Source of the DNA: Planctomycetota bacterium
Lineage (GTDB): Bacteria > Planctomycetota > Planctomycetia > Gemmatales > Gemmataceae
Length of the DNA stretch: 64,000 nt
Direction of reading: 5' to 3'
Assembly (NCBI GenBank): GCA_016873225.1
Contig: VGXS01000014.1
Location: forward strand, 22,130 to 86,129
Shown here: positions 41,899 to 49,722 of the stretch, in pieces
Position numbering within the stretch: position 1 is the stretch's first letter
Layout: each line of letters starts with the position of its first letter
Notes under the pieces: model-generated
Databases searched by the model: none
What the model saw: the letters and a program-made list of their open reading frames with translations, nothing else
What the model was told of the DNA's origin: nothing
Program-made: the position numbers and the translations under genes

Positions 41899-42863
41899 CG
41901 CATGCCCTCCAGCGGGAACGACCTGTCCAATTCCCCGGCGATCAGTTCCAGCACCGCGATATCGGCCTCCGGCCTGCCGGCCGACCTCGGATGAGTCTCG
42001 TCGCAGGCGATGCGTTCCCTGAGCTTGAGGAATTGGGCGGCGGAATGCTTGTACGCCGGCACGGGATGCCTGAACCCGAACGAACCCAAGTACTGCAGCA
42101 GGTCGTTGAGGGCGAAGAAACGCGGGTCCCGGTCGCGCCACCACCGGTCCCTCATCGCGAAATGCTCGGGAGCGAAGGCGGATAGCCCCAGCAGGTAATC
42201 GCTGCCGTACATCACCATGTCGATCGCCAGGTCGTTCCCCGTGAGGACGAGGAAATCGGGCCTGGTGGCGTCGCGCAGGGCCAGCCTTTGCCACTCCTGA
42301 ACGCGGTCGAGCGAGGAATGCTTCGCCCCCAGGCAGTTGGGAATCTCCATGAGGGCCTTGTAGGTTTCAAGCGAGTAAATTCGCCCAAACGGGGCAAACT
42401 GCTGGCCCAACTCGAACGCGTAAAAGGCCCTCACCCTTGATGCCAGCGACCGGTAGGCGGCCAGCAGTTCTTCGCCTGGTAACGCGGTCAGGCCATACGA
42501 CTGCATGATGACCGGAATGCCGCCCCTGGCCTCGATCGCGGCCATCGCATCCGCATATGCCGTGGGATTGAACGGGTCTCCAGGCTGGTCCGGAACCACG
42601 GCACCCGCCGCAAAGCCTTTCGGAACTTTAAGTTGCGAGACAATATCGAGGGCCTGATTCTTCTCGACTGTGGAAAGGAACGGGCCGAAGCCCGTATCCA
42701 TGTTCACGGCAGGCACCAGGCCGGCCTTCACCGTTTGTTCGACAAGCGAGGCAAAACCTTCCCAGTCGATCGTTCCACCCGGCCGAAAGGGCAATAAAAC
42801 GGCCGATATTCCGGTGATTGGCCTACCCGGACGGGGAACGGGCCAGTCGATGGGCGCTTTCAT
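41895..42863 (-). CDS. Dihydrodipicolinate synthase/N-acetylneuraminate lyase-like aldolase
   Basis: 322 aa, a DapA-type TIM barrel. The Schiff-base lysine is Lys181 in NCLGAKHSSLDRVQ, Tyr123 lies in VIMQSYGLT, and GISAVLLPFRPGGTIDWEGF forms the N-terminal strand. The GTT/S motif of true DapA is altered (MDTGFGPFLSTVE), which argues against lysine synthesis and for a catabolic keto-acid aldolase or dehydratase. It overlaps the OYE gene by 4 bases, so the two likely act in one pathway on an unidentified compound. Confidence 0.85.
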   Translation of the reverse strand: MKAPIDWPVPRPGRPITGISAVLLPFRPGGTIDWEGFASLVEQTVKAGLVPAVNMDTGFGPFLSTVEKNQALDIVSQLKVPKGFAAGAVVPDQPGDPFNPTAYADAMAAIEARGGIPVIMQSYGLTALPGEELLAAYRSLASRVRAFYAFELGQQFAPFGRIYSLETYKALMEIPNCLGAKHSSLDRVQEWQRLALRDATRPDFLVLTGNDLAIDMVMYGSDYLLGLSAFAPEHFAMRDRWWRDRDPRFFALNDLLQYLGSFGFRHPVPAYKHSAAQFLKLRERIACDETHPRSAGRPEADIAVLELIAGELDRSFPLEGMR

Positions 42864-42912
42864 GGTTGGTTCTCGCGGATACCCTTGCAGATATCACGAT
42901 ATCAGGACTGTT

Positions 42913-42945
42913 CCGCCGCCCAAGCGGTGGCGGCTGAAAGCCGCC
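42913..42945 (+). promoter_or_regulatory. Competing hairpins in the pstB leader
   Basis: GGCGGCT (42929-42935) pairs perfectly with AGCCGCC (42939-42945) around a GAA loop. The same GGCGG can instead pair with the upstream CCGCC (42913-42917 region). The two folds exclude each other, as in attenuator-type leaders. No T-run follows the second hairpin. Confidence 0.35.
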
Positions 42946-43048
42946 ATTCAAAGCTGAATTTCAGCCAGTCCTCTTCATGTCTTCATCGTTTCCACTCATT
43001 ATTGTTGTAAAACAGAATTGCCCAACCAGGTCTCAGGCGGCCAGCATC

Positions 43049-43888
43049 ATGACCCAAGGTGTCGCTCCCGCGTTTTCCGCCATCATGTCGGAACGGTACG
43101 GGAACCAGCAGGAACAGGCCCCCACTGGCCACCGCGCCTCGAAGTTTTCCGTTCGCAACCTTTCTCTCTGGTACGGACACAAGCAGGCGCTCTTTGACAT
43201 CAGCCTCGAGGTGCCCGAACGCTCGGTCATGGCCCTGATCGGGCCTTCGGGCTGCGGCAAGTCCACATTCCTCAGCACCCTCAACCGCATGATCGACTTC
43301 GTCGAGGGAGTTCGCCGGGAAGGCACGATCCTGCTCGACGGGGTGGATGTCAATCGCCGCGACTGCGACCTGGTCCATTTGCGGAGAAGGGTCGGCACCG
43401 TTTTCCAGAAATCCAACCCGTTCCCCAAGTCGATCTTCGAGAATGTCGTCTACGGCCCGCGCGTCGCCGGCCTGAACGACCGGGCCAAGCTCGCGCAGAT
43501 CTGCGAGCGCAGCCTCACCCGCGCCGCCTTGTGGAACGAGGTGAAGGACAGGCTCGATGAATCCGCCCTGGCCCTTTCCGGCGGACAGGCCCAGAGGCTT
43601 TGCATCGCCCGCGCGCTGGCCACCGACCCCGAAGTGCTCCTGCTCGACGAACCGGCAAGCGCGCTCGACCCGGCATCCACCTCCCGCATCGAGGACCTCA
43701 TCTTCGAGCTCAAGGTGAACTACACGATCGTCATCGTCACCCACAACATGCAGCAGGCGGCCAGGGTGTCCGACCAGACCGCGTTCTTCTTCGAGGGCAG
43801 GCTCGTCGAGTCGGGCCCCACCAACGAGATTTACACCCGGCCCAAGATCAAGCAGACGGAAGACTACATCACCGGCCGGTTTGGATGA
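43049..43888 (+). CDS. pstB: Phosphate ABC transporter ATP-binding protein
   Basis: About 279 aa from the ATG at 43049. An earlier in-frame ATG (42977) would add AT-rich codons unlike the rest, and 43085 is a third option. Walker A is GPSGCGKST, the signature is [15 protein letters not shown], Walker B is [13 protein letters not shown], and [12 protein letters not shown] carries the switch histidine. [18 protein letters not shown] is typical of PstB. It energises phosphate import at the inner membrane. phoU follows 3 bases later, but pstS, pstC and pstA are not in the window. Confidence 0.92.
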   Translation: MTQGVAPAFSAIMSERYGNQQEQAPTGHRASKFSVRNLSLWYGHKQALFDISLEVPERSVMALIGPSGCGKSTFLSTLNRMIDFVEGVRREGTILLDGVDVNRRDCDLVHLRRRVGTVFQKSNPFPKSIFENVVYGPRVAGLNDRAKLAQICERSLTRAALWNEVKDRLDESALALSGGQAQRLCIARALATDPEVLLLDEPASALDPASTSRIEDLIFELKVNYTIVIVTHNMQQAARVSDQTAFFFEGRLVESGPTNEIYTRPKIKQTEDYITGRFG

Positions 43889-43891
43889 TCC

Positions 43892-44596
43892 ATGTCGATT
43901 CACCTGCGACGCGACCTCGACGCCATCCGCCAGGACCTCCAAGGCCTGGCGGGCCTTGTTGAAACCGCCATCTACAAGTCCATCCGCGCGCTGACGGAAC
44001 GGGATGCCGACCTGGCCAAGGCCGTCATCGACGGCGACAAGGCGATCGACGCCGAGGAAAACCACATCGACGAGGAATGCCTCAAGGTGCTGGCGCTGCA
44101 CCAACCCGTGGCGGTCGACCTGCGCCTGATCGCCTCGGCGATGATGATCGTCGTCGACCTGGAACGCATGGGTGACCTCGCGGAGGAGATCGCCGAGCGG
44201 GCGGTCCATCTCGCCTCGAGGCCGCCCCTGGCCATCCCGGACGACATCATCGGCATGACCGACCTTTCCATCTCCATGGTGAAGCAGTCGCTGGAAGCGT
44301 TCATCGGCGTGGATGCCGAGATGGCGCGGCGGATCATCCGGATGGACGATGGTGTCAACGAGCTGAACAACCGGCTGATCGCCCACATCCTGAACCAGAT
44401 GAGGACCAACCCCGCGCAACTCGAGGAGAACCTTTCGCTGTTCTCGGTGATCCGCTGCATCGAGCGCATCGCCGACCACGCGACCAACATCGCCGAGGAT
44501 GTCTGCTACCTGGTCGAGGGCGAAATCGTCCGCCACACGGACCGCGCCCAATCGTTGGGCAGGTCACGAAACCGGTCACTGAGGTCCACCTCATGA
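43892..44596 (+). CDS. phoU: Phosphate signalling protein PhoU
   Basis: 234 aa, two PhoU three-helix repeats. Each repeat has an acidic metal-binding pattern (DGDKAIDAEENHIDEECL in the first, RMDDGVNELNNRL in the second), with the conserved VDLRLIASAMMIVVDLERMG and ERIADHATNIAEDVCY. PhoU links the Pst transporter to the PhoR/PhoB system and represses it when phosphate is ample. It overlaps phoB by 4 bases. Confidence 0.94.
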   Translation: MSIHLRRDLDAIRQDLQGLAGLVETAIYKSIRALTERDADLAKAVIDGDKAIDAEENHIDEECLKVLALHQPVAVDLRLIASAMMIVVDLERMGDLAEEIAERAVHLASRPPLAIPDDIIGMTDLSISMVKQSLEAFIGVDAEMARRIIRMDDGVNELNNRLIAHILNQMRTNPAQLEENLSLFSVIRCIERIADHATNIAEDVCYLVEGEIVRHTDRAQSLGRSRNRSLRSTS

Positions 44597-45318
44597 GCGC
44601 CACGCCAACCTCCCCCTCCCCGGCAAATCCGCACAAGATCCTCCTCATCGAGGATGAAAAGGCGCTTGCCGATGTGCTGGGTTACAACCTTCGCCGCGAG
44701 GGCTACGAGGTCTCGGTGGCCCACGACGGGCAGGAGGGGATCGACGCGGCGCGTGCCAAGCCCCACGACCTCGTCATCCTCGACATCATGCTGCCGACGA
44801 TGTCAGGCATCGATGTCCTGCGGGAATTGCGCGCCCATGAGAAAACGCGCGAGATCCCGATCATCATCCTCACCGCCAAGTCGGAGGAAATCGACCAGGT
44901 GACGGGCCTGTCGATGGGCGCCGACGACTATGTGACCAAGCCGTTCAGCGTGAAGGTTTTGATGCAGCGCATCAAGGCTGTCAAGCGGCGCGCCGAAACG
45001 GGAGTCGAAACCCGTGACGAGGTGGTTCATGGTTGCATCCGGATCGACCGCACCCGCCACCGCGCGTATGTCGAGAACCGCGAACTCGACCTCACCCCCA
45101 CCGAGTTCCGCCTTCTGGAGACGATGCTCAAGCAACCGGGCCGGGCATTCACGCGCCAGCAACTCATGGACGGTTCCATCGGCGAGGGCGCGGTGGTGCT
45201 GGAACGCACGATCGATGTCCACATCAAGACGCTTCGCCGCAAGATGGGCGAGGTGGAGTATGTCGAGACTGTCCGCGGCGTGGGCTACAGGCTGAGGGAA
45301 AAGACAAGCGATTCCTGA
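44593..45318 (+). CDS. phoB: Phosphate regulon response regulator, OmpR/PhoB family
   Basis: 241 aa. The receiver has Glu20-Asp21, phospho-acceptor Asp64 (VILDIMLP), Thr94 and Lys116 (YVTKPF). The C-terminal winged helix contains LDLTPTEFRLLETM, GRAFTRQQLMD, and RTIDVHIKTLRRKMG with VRGVGYRLRE. Overlap with phoU supports the PhoB assignment. No phoR kinase follows; the next 700 bases are non-coding, so the kinase must be elsewhere. Confidence 0.92.
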   Translation: MSATPTSPSPANPHKILLIEDEKALADVLGYNLRREGYEVSVAHDGQEGIDAARAKPHDLVILDIMLPTMSGIDVLRELRAHEKTREIPIIILTAKSEEIDQVTGLSMGADDYVTKPFSVKVLMQRIKAVKRRAETGVETRDEVVHGCIRIDRTRHRAYVENRELDLTPTEFRLLETMLKQPGRAFTRQQLMDGSIGEGAVVLERTIDVHIKTLRRKMGEVEYVETVRGVGYRLREKTSDS

Positions 45319-46026
45319 CGACCGGCGACACACTTTCCCCTTATAGCCTTTAGCAAATATTTAAAGTATATTTACAGTCTTAATAAAAGGACATTTAGAT
45401 ATATTAAAAAGAGCCACGAACGGAGGTGCGAAGCACCGGAGTGAGTGGGTGAATTGAGATCGGGCTTTAAATAGATGAGTCGGATTAATAATTCCGATAA
45501 AAATGCAAATCGATTATATTTTAAGACGCTCCACTTAATTTGGCTCCACTGGGGCTCTTTTGTTTCCGCTATGGCTCCTGGTGTTGTTCCTTGATCGACT
45601 CGCCCCTCACTTCGCTGGGGGCTCCTAAGCGATGAGCAGATCTCAATATGAAGGCCAGACAAAGGCTGACGATGCTTAGGAGCCCTGAACGAAGTGAGGG
45701 GCCCTCGCGGACATTCAACAATATGGCGCTAGTTTAGAGGTCACTCGCGTCGTTCGACGCTTCAGGGGCATGAAAGGGCTAACAGAATGATGGCGGGTGC
45801 CGGGGTCTTGAGCAGGTCAGTTATTTGAAGTTTGGTATAAATAAGTTCCCCTCACCACACCTCCGGCTCCGCTGGGGGGTTCGTATTGATTCTGAATCAT
45901 GATCGTTCTTTGCAGTTTACCGAATTGAAGCCCGATCTGTCTGCATAACATTCAAATAAATATATGGTGATATTATTGTGAAAACTGATATCGATGGCAA
46001 CGATTTTAATCATCGAGTGCTTCGCC
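45319..46026. other. Large intergenic region holding repeat copy B and AT-rich flanks
   Basis: This 708-base gap lies between convergent phoB and the esterase gene. 45340-45410 and 45890-46000 are A/T-rich, unlike the neighbouring genes. The middle is repeat copy B. After it, 45842-45880 holds a further C-rich/G-rich inverted segment (TTCCCCTCACC ... TGGGGGGTTCG). A 14-base piece AGATCGGGCTTCAA, also found in copy C, occurs on the minus strand at 45925-45938. The short frames here follow the inverted repeats and have no coding features. Confidence 0.6.
45411..45833. repeat. Intergenic structured repeat, copy B (longest)
   Basis: Order: a hairpin 5' arm GAGCCACGAACGG with an inner GGTGC-GAA-GCACC stem; the block AGATCGGGCTTTAAATAG (45457-45474); the 3' arm GGGGCTC followed by TTTTG; the core TTGTTCCTTGATCGACTCGC; a 28-base inverted repeat with three mismatches (45603-45630 against 45674-45701); and a 127-base tail (45704-45830). 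The tail matches copy C at 118 of 127 positions by hand count, the last 60 or so being identical. Copy A shares all parts but the tail. Confidence 0.75.
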
Positions 46027-47199
46027 TCACTCCAGCACTCCGGGTGGCACCGCGAACGCGTACACCCGGAACGGCACCTCGGCGACAAAATCGTTGTCCG
46101 CCGTGAGGAGCAGCAGTTTCCTGCCGTCGGGAAGGTCGCGACCGAAGGCGAGGCCCTCGATTTTTTCAGGAAACGACGGCCCGGCAAGGCGGTATCGGGG
46201 ATCGAGCAGGTCGATCAAAATTCGCTTTTTCATCGGCTTGATTTCCGCCGGGATGTTCCCGCCGGGAAGCGAGTCCACTCCTGAAACATCCGTCGCCCCC
46301 GTTATATTGGCGAGGAAAATCTTCTTGGCTTTCGCCTCGTTGCCGCCAAGACCGTCCCTCTCGATCACCAGGAACGAATCGGCCCCCGCCGCCAGGATCT
46401 CATTGACCCCGTGCGATGGCTCATCGAGCCGATAGGCGAATTCCCGGGACGAACCCGACCGGATGTCGATCGCGGCCAATCGGCACAGAAGGCCGACTCG
46501 CTTGCCCGTGGGATCCAGAGCGCCATCCTGAATGAGGGGGCTTTGCATAATGCCGTAGAGCGTCTTGCCGTCAGCCGAGATGGCCAACCCTTCCATGCCG
46601 CGGTTGGGTTGCCGGCCCCGGTTGCTGGCGGGCGGCAGTTCGCCCATGGGCGATTCCGCGACCTTTTCGGGCAGGAAGCGGGCTGGCAAGGGAAACTTGC
46701 GGAGCATTTCGCCGTTGGGGGAAAACTCGGCGACCACAGGGCCATACTCATCGGAAATGAAGAAGCGCCCCGCCGGGCCCACCCTGATTCCCTCGGGATC
46801 AAAGCGGGCAGGGCCGGGCTTTTTGGATCCGGTGAGCGGAACGCCGCCCGGGCCCGACAATAAAGTTGTCGAAAGCAGCTTGATGGAAACCGGTTCCATG
46901 GCCCCCGGCTTCACCACGATTTCCATGCGGTGAACCCGGCAGCGGTAATCGGAGGCGCCATCGCCCGGTCCGCGGTCCGAAGCCAATATGTAGGTATTGC
47001 CATTGCCGGTGTAATCGATGGCCGAGCCCATGCCGCCAAGCCGATTGGCTGGAACACCCAGGCCATCCTTGCCCTTGAGGTTGGACAAGTCACGCAGGTT
47101 TCCCGGAAGAGTACCCGTTCCAATCAATTCAACCTGCGCACGCAAGGGCGGAAGCGCCATCGACAGCGCCATCAATACCAGGAACATCCGGCTTGTCAT
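46027..47199 (-). CDS. Exported esterase-like activity of phytase family protein
   Basis: 390 aa from an ATG at 47199, giving a signal peptide (MTSRMFLVLMALSMALPPLRAQ). The beta-propeller of the phytase-like esterase family is seen in LGGMGSAIDYTGNGNTYILA, DRGPGDGASDYRCRVH, ARFDPEGIRVGPAGRFFISDEYGP, RGMEGLAISADGKTLYGIMQ and KIEGLAFGRDLPDGRKLLL. The family is periplasmic or secreted and may cleave phosphate esters. It is convergent with the phosphate genes but separated by repeat copy B. Confidence 0.85.
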   Translation of the reverse strand: MTSRMFLVLMALSMALPPLRAQVELIGTGTLPGNLRDLSNLKGKDGLGVPANRLGGMGSAIDYTGNGNTYILASDRGPGDGASDYRCRVHRMEIVVKPGAMEPVSIKLLSTTLLSGPGGVPLTGSKKPGPARFDPEGIRVGPAGRFFISDEYGPVVAEFSPNGEMLRKFPLPARFLPEKVAESPMGELPPASNRGRQPNRGMEGLAISADGKTLYGIMQSPLIQDGALDPTGKRVGLLCRLAAIDIRSGSSREFAYRLDEPSHGVNEILAAGADSFLVIERDGLGGNEAKAKKIFLANITGATDVSGVDSLPGGNIPAEIKPMKKRILIDLLDPRYRLAGPSFPEKIEGLAFGRDLPDGRKLLLLTADNDFVAEVPFRVYAFAVPPGVLE

Positions 47200-47284
47200 T
47201 CCAGCCGCCCAACCGATGGAAGGTCCGTAAGCAAAAAGGGCACGCCAACGGCGGACCCTGTGAAAGGGGACTCTTTCCGCGGGA

Positions 47285-48214
47285 TCAATTATCGCCGGGA
47301 ATGTCACCCGCATTGGCGGTGACAAGCGCGGCAAGCGTCGCGGCGGCGATCGACTCGCGGATAAATCGAACTGATCCGTCTCCCATGCAGGTGTTCATGC
47401 CGCCGGAATGGAACGAGTAAAACTCGCTGTCGTTGGTGCAATTGATGATGCAGGTGCCACCGGTGGTTGTTAAGTTGGCCTGCACGCCATCAACGCTGAA
47501 TCCGCAGTCGGGGTCGGCCCAGCCATGGCCATCGGCGGTGATGGAACCAATGTCTCTGCCCTTCTGGTACAGGTTGGGCCTGCCGGCATCCTCGGCGATC
47601 ATCATCGTGTTGCTCAGGCCATCAAGGACCGCGGCGATGGGAGTATTAATGTCTTTTTGGAGAAGGCCCATGGCCTCATCGCCAGCGGCCGTTCCGGCCA
47701 CGGGGAAGTTTGGAACATTGTTCGCCGTGTAGAAACGCCGCCTGATCGCGTTGACGGATCCGTAATCACCCGGGCCGAAGACGACATTGGGAGTGACCAA
47801 ACCTGAGGGCTTACGGGCATCCGGGGCACTGGGGCACTTGAAGAGCTTGAAAACCGTCTGAGAGGTGGCCAAGTTCGGCGCCGTCCGCCAGTTGACGGTA
47901 TTGTTCCAAAGCTTGGCGACGCTTTCCTGTTCGACATATGCCAAGGCCAAGGGCGTCCATGACCGCCACTTGGATTGGCCAGTGGGCCCGTTCACCCGGC
48001 TGGCAGGGAACGCGTTGTTGTTCTGGTTGGCGTAGTTGTGAAGCGCCAGGCCGAACTGCTTCATGTTGTTGGTGCAACTCATGCGGTTGGCGGCCTCGCG
48101 CACCTTCTGCACGGCGGGCACCAAAAGGCCGATCAGCACGGCGATGATGGCAATCACAACCAGCAATTCGATCAGCGTGAAGGCGGACCTGCTTTCTGGT
48201 TTCCGGAACGACAT
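47285..48214 (-). CDS. DUF1559 prepilin-like protein (copy 2)
   Basis: 309 aa from the ATG at 48214, which has AAGGGG 8 bases upstream. The prepilin-type start [20 protein letters not shown] and [19 protein letters not shown] are followed by the variable domain and the family end [19 protein letters not shown]. It should be processed by a prepilin peptidase such as the one at 54.2-55.3 kb. No partner lipoprotein gene is adjacent. It begins 159 bases upstream of hisA's stop and is transcribed in the same direction. Confidence 0.9.
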   Translation of the reverse strand: MSFRKPESRSAFTLIELLVVIAIIAVLIGLLVPAVQKVREAANRMSCTNNMKQFGLALHNYANQNNNAFPASRVNGPTGQSKWRSWTPLALAYVEQESVAKLWNNTVNWRTAPNLATSQTVFKLFKCPSAPDARKPSGLVTPNVVFGPGDYGSVNAIRRRFYTANNVPNFPVAGTAAGDEAMGLLQKDINTPIAAVLDGLSNTMMIAEDAGRPNLYQKGRDIGSITADGHGWADPDCGFSVDGVQANLTTTGGTCIINCTNDSEFYSFHSGGMNTCMGDGSVRFIRESIAAATLAALVTANAGDIPGDN

Positions 48215-48373
48215 GTCATGCCCCTTGGTGAATGATGGCTTAAGACGACTTTCAAAGTCATCGATGCCAAGGTTAACCAAGCGGCCAATGGCCTCCGTGA
48301 AGGTCCGGCTAAAAAATCGTGAAGAAATGATGAAATCGTGTTGAGAGCCAGTGACCTGGACGAGATGGCTCCG

Positions 48374-49090
48374 TCAGCCACAAGACTTGATGGCCTCCGC
48401 CAGGTCCACCCGCCCGTCGTAAAGCGCCCGGCCCACAATGCAACCGGGCAAATCCGCGTCGCGAACGGCGAGAATGTCGGCCATGGTGCCGATGCCGCCC
48501 GAGGCGATCACCTCGACCCGGGACTGCTCAGCGACGGCGCGGGTGGCGGGAACATTGCATCCGGAGAGGGTTCCGTCCCGGCTGATGTCGGTGAACACGA
48601 TGGCCGCCAGTGGCCAATCGGCAACCCGGCGCAGGACCTCCGAAACCGAAAGTGCCGACGAGGTGAGCCACCCCTGCGTCGCCACCATGCCATCGCGGGC
48701 ATCGAGGCCCAGCACGATCCGCCCGGGGTGGGCGCGCGTCATTTGCTCGGCCCAGGCGGGGTCGTCGAGCGCCCTGGTTCCCAATATCACGCGGCGCGCG
48801 CCCATGGCCAGGGTGTCGGCGATGTGGCGCTCGGAACGAAGGCCGCCCCCCACTTGGCAGGGAACGCCGCCCGCCGCGGCGATGATTTTGCCAATGGCGG
48901 AGGTGTTGACCGGTTCGCCGGCCCGGGCACCATCGAGGTCCACCAGGTGGAGCCATGTGGCCCCCTGGGAGATCCAGTGGCGGGCCATGGCGGCGGGGTC
49001 CTCGCCGTAAACCGTTTCCTTGGCGTAGTCGCCTTGGTGAAGCCGCACGCAGTTGCCGGCGCGGATGTCGATGGCGGGGTAAATCTGCAT
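48374..49090 (-). CDS. hisA: Phosphoribosylformimino-5-aminoimidazole carboxamide ribotide isomerase
   Basis: 238 aa. The start MQIYPAIDIRAGNCVRL carries the catalytic Asp8, the second catalytic Asp lies in ALVFTDI-like IVFTDISRDGTL (about 165), and VDLDGARAGEPVN and VIASGGIGTMADI form the phosphate-binding parts. It catalyses the fourth step of histidine synthesis. It is last in a leftward unit, 14 bases after hisH, which makes the substrate of the next step with HisF. Confidence 0.94.
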   Translation of the reverse strand: MQIYPAIDIRAGNCVRLHQGDYAKETVYGEDPAAMARHWISQGATWLHLVDLDGARAGEPVNTSAIGKIIAAAGGVPCQVGGGLRSERHIADTLAMGARRVILGTRALDDPAWAEQMTRAHPGRIVLGLDARDGMVATQGWLTSSALSVSEVLRRVADWPLAAIVFTDISRDGTLSGCNVPATRAVAEQSRVEVIASGGIGTMADILAVRDADLPGCIVGRALYDGRVDLAEAIKSCG

Positions 49091-49104
49091 GGCTTGGCTT
49101 GCCT

Positions 49105-49722
49105 TCAGGCCTTCAGGCCACAGAAGAGCGCGAGCAGCGCGAGGCCTGCCGCCTGGCTCTTCTCGGGATGGAATTGGGCGGCATGGCATCGGCCCCGGCT
49201 CACCGCGGCGACGAAGCCGTCGCCATAGTCGCATGTGAGCGCCGAGACAGGTTCCGCGGGCCGCGCGTGGTAGGAGTGGACAAAATAAAAATGGGTTCCC
49301 TCGGCCACGGAGCCAAAAACCTCGCCGGGCGCCGGGCCATGGGCCACCGTGTTCCAACCCATGTGGGGCACGATGAGGCCCGCGCGGTCGGGAAAGCGGA
49401 CGACCTCGCCGCCGAACCAGCCGAGGCCGCGGTGGTCGCCATCCTCAAGGCCCCTTTCAAACAGCAGATGCAAACCCAGGCATATGCCCAAAAATGGCCT
49501 GTCGGCGTTCAGGTGGGCCATGATCGGCTGGTCGAGCCCCGAGCCCCTCAGGGCCTTGATGGCGTCGCCGAACGCGCCCACGCCGGGAAGCACCAGGTGC
49601 GTGGCCCGCGCCGCGCGGTCGGGATCCGCCGTGATCGCCGCCTCGCACCCGACATGCGCGAACGCCTTCTGCACGCTCCGCAGGTTTCCCATGCCGTAAT
49701 CGAGGATCACGAGGTCCTTCAT
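49105..49722 (-). CDS. hisH: Imidazole glycerol phosphate synthase, glutamine amidotransferase subunit
   Basis: 205 aa. Class I amidotransferase: DYGMGNLRSVQKAF at the start, the nucleophile cysteine in FLGICLGLHLLFE (about residue 80), and the catalytic His-Glu in AAQFHPEKSQ near 187. It supplies ammonia to HisF in histidine synthesis; hisF is not in the window. The start overlaps the RND pump stop by 4 bases (49719-49722), so its translation is probably coupled to a transporter gene. Confidence 0.94.
   Translation of the reverse strand: MKDLVILDYGMGNLRSVQKAFAHVGCEAAITADPDRAARATHLVLPGVGAFGDAIKALRGSGLDQPIMAHLNADRPFLGICLGLHLLFERGLEDGDHRGLGWFGGEVVRFPDRAGLIVPHMGWNTVAHGPAPGEVFGSVAEGTHFYFVHSYHARPAEPVSALTCDYGDGFVAAVSRGRCHAAQFHPEKSQAAGLALLALFCGLKA

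Noticed and set aside
45372..45662. Short minus-strand frame within repeat copy B.
   Set aside because: It runs over the inverted repeats, is not maintained in copies A or C, and has no ribosome-binding site or domain.
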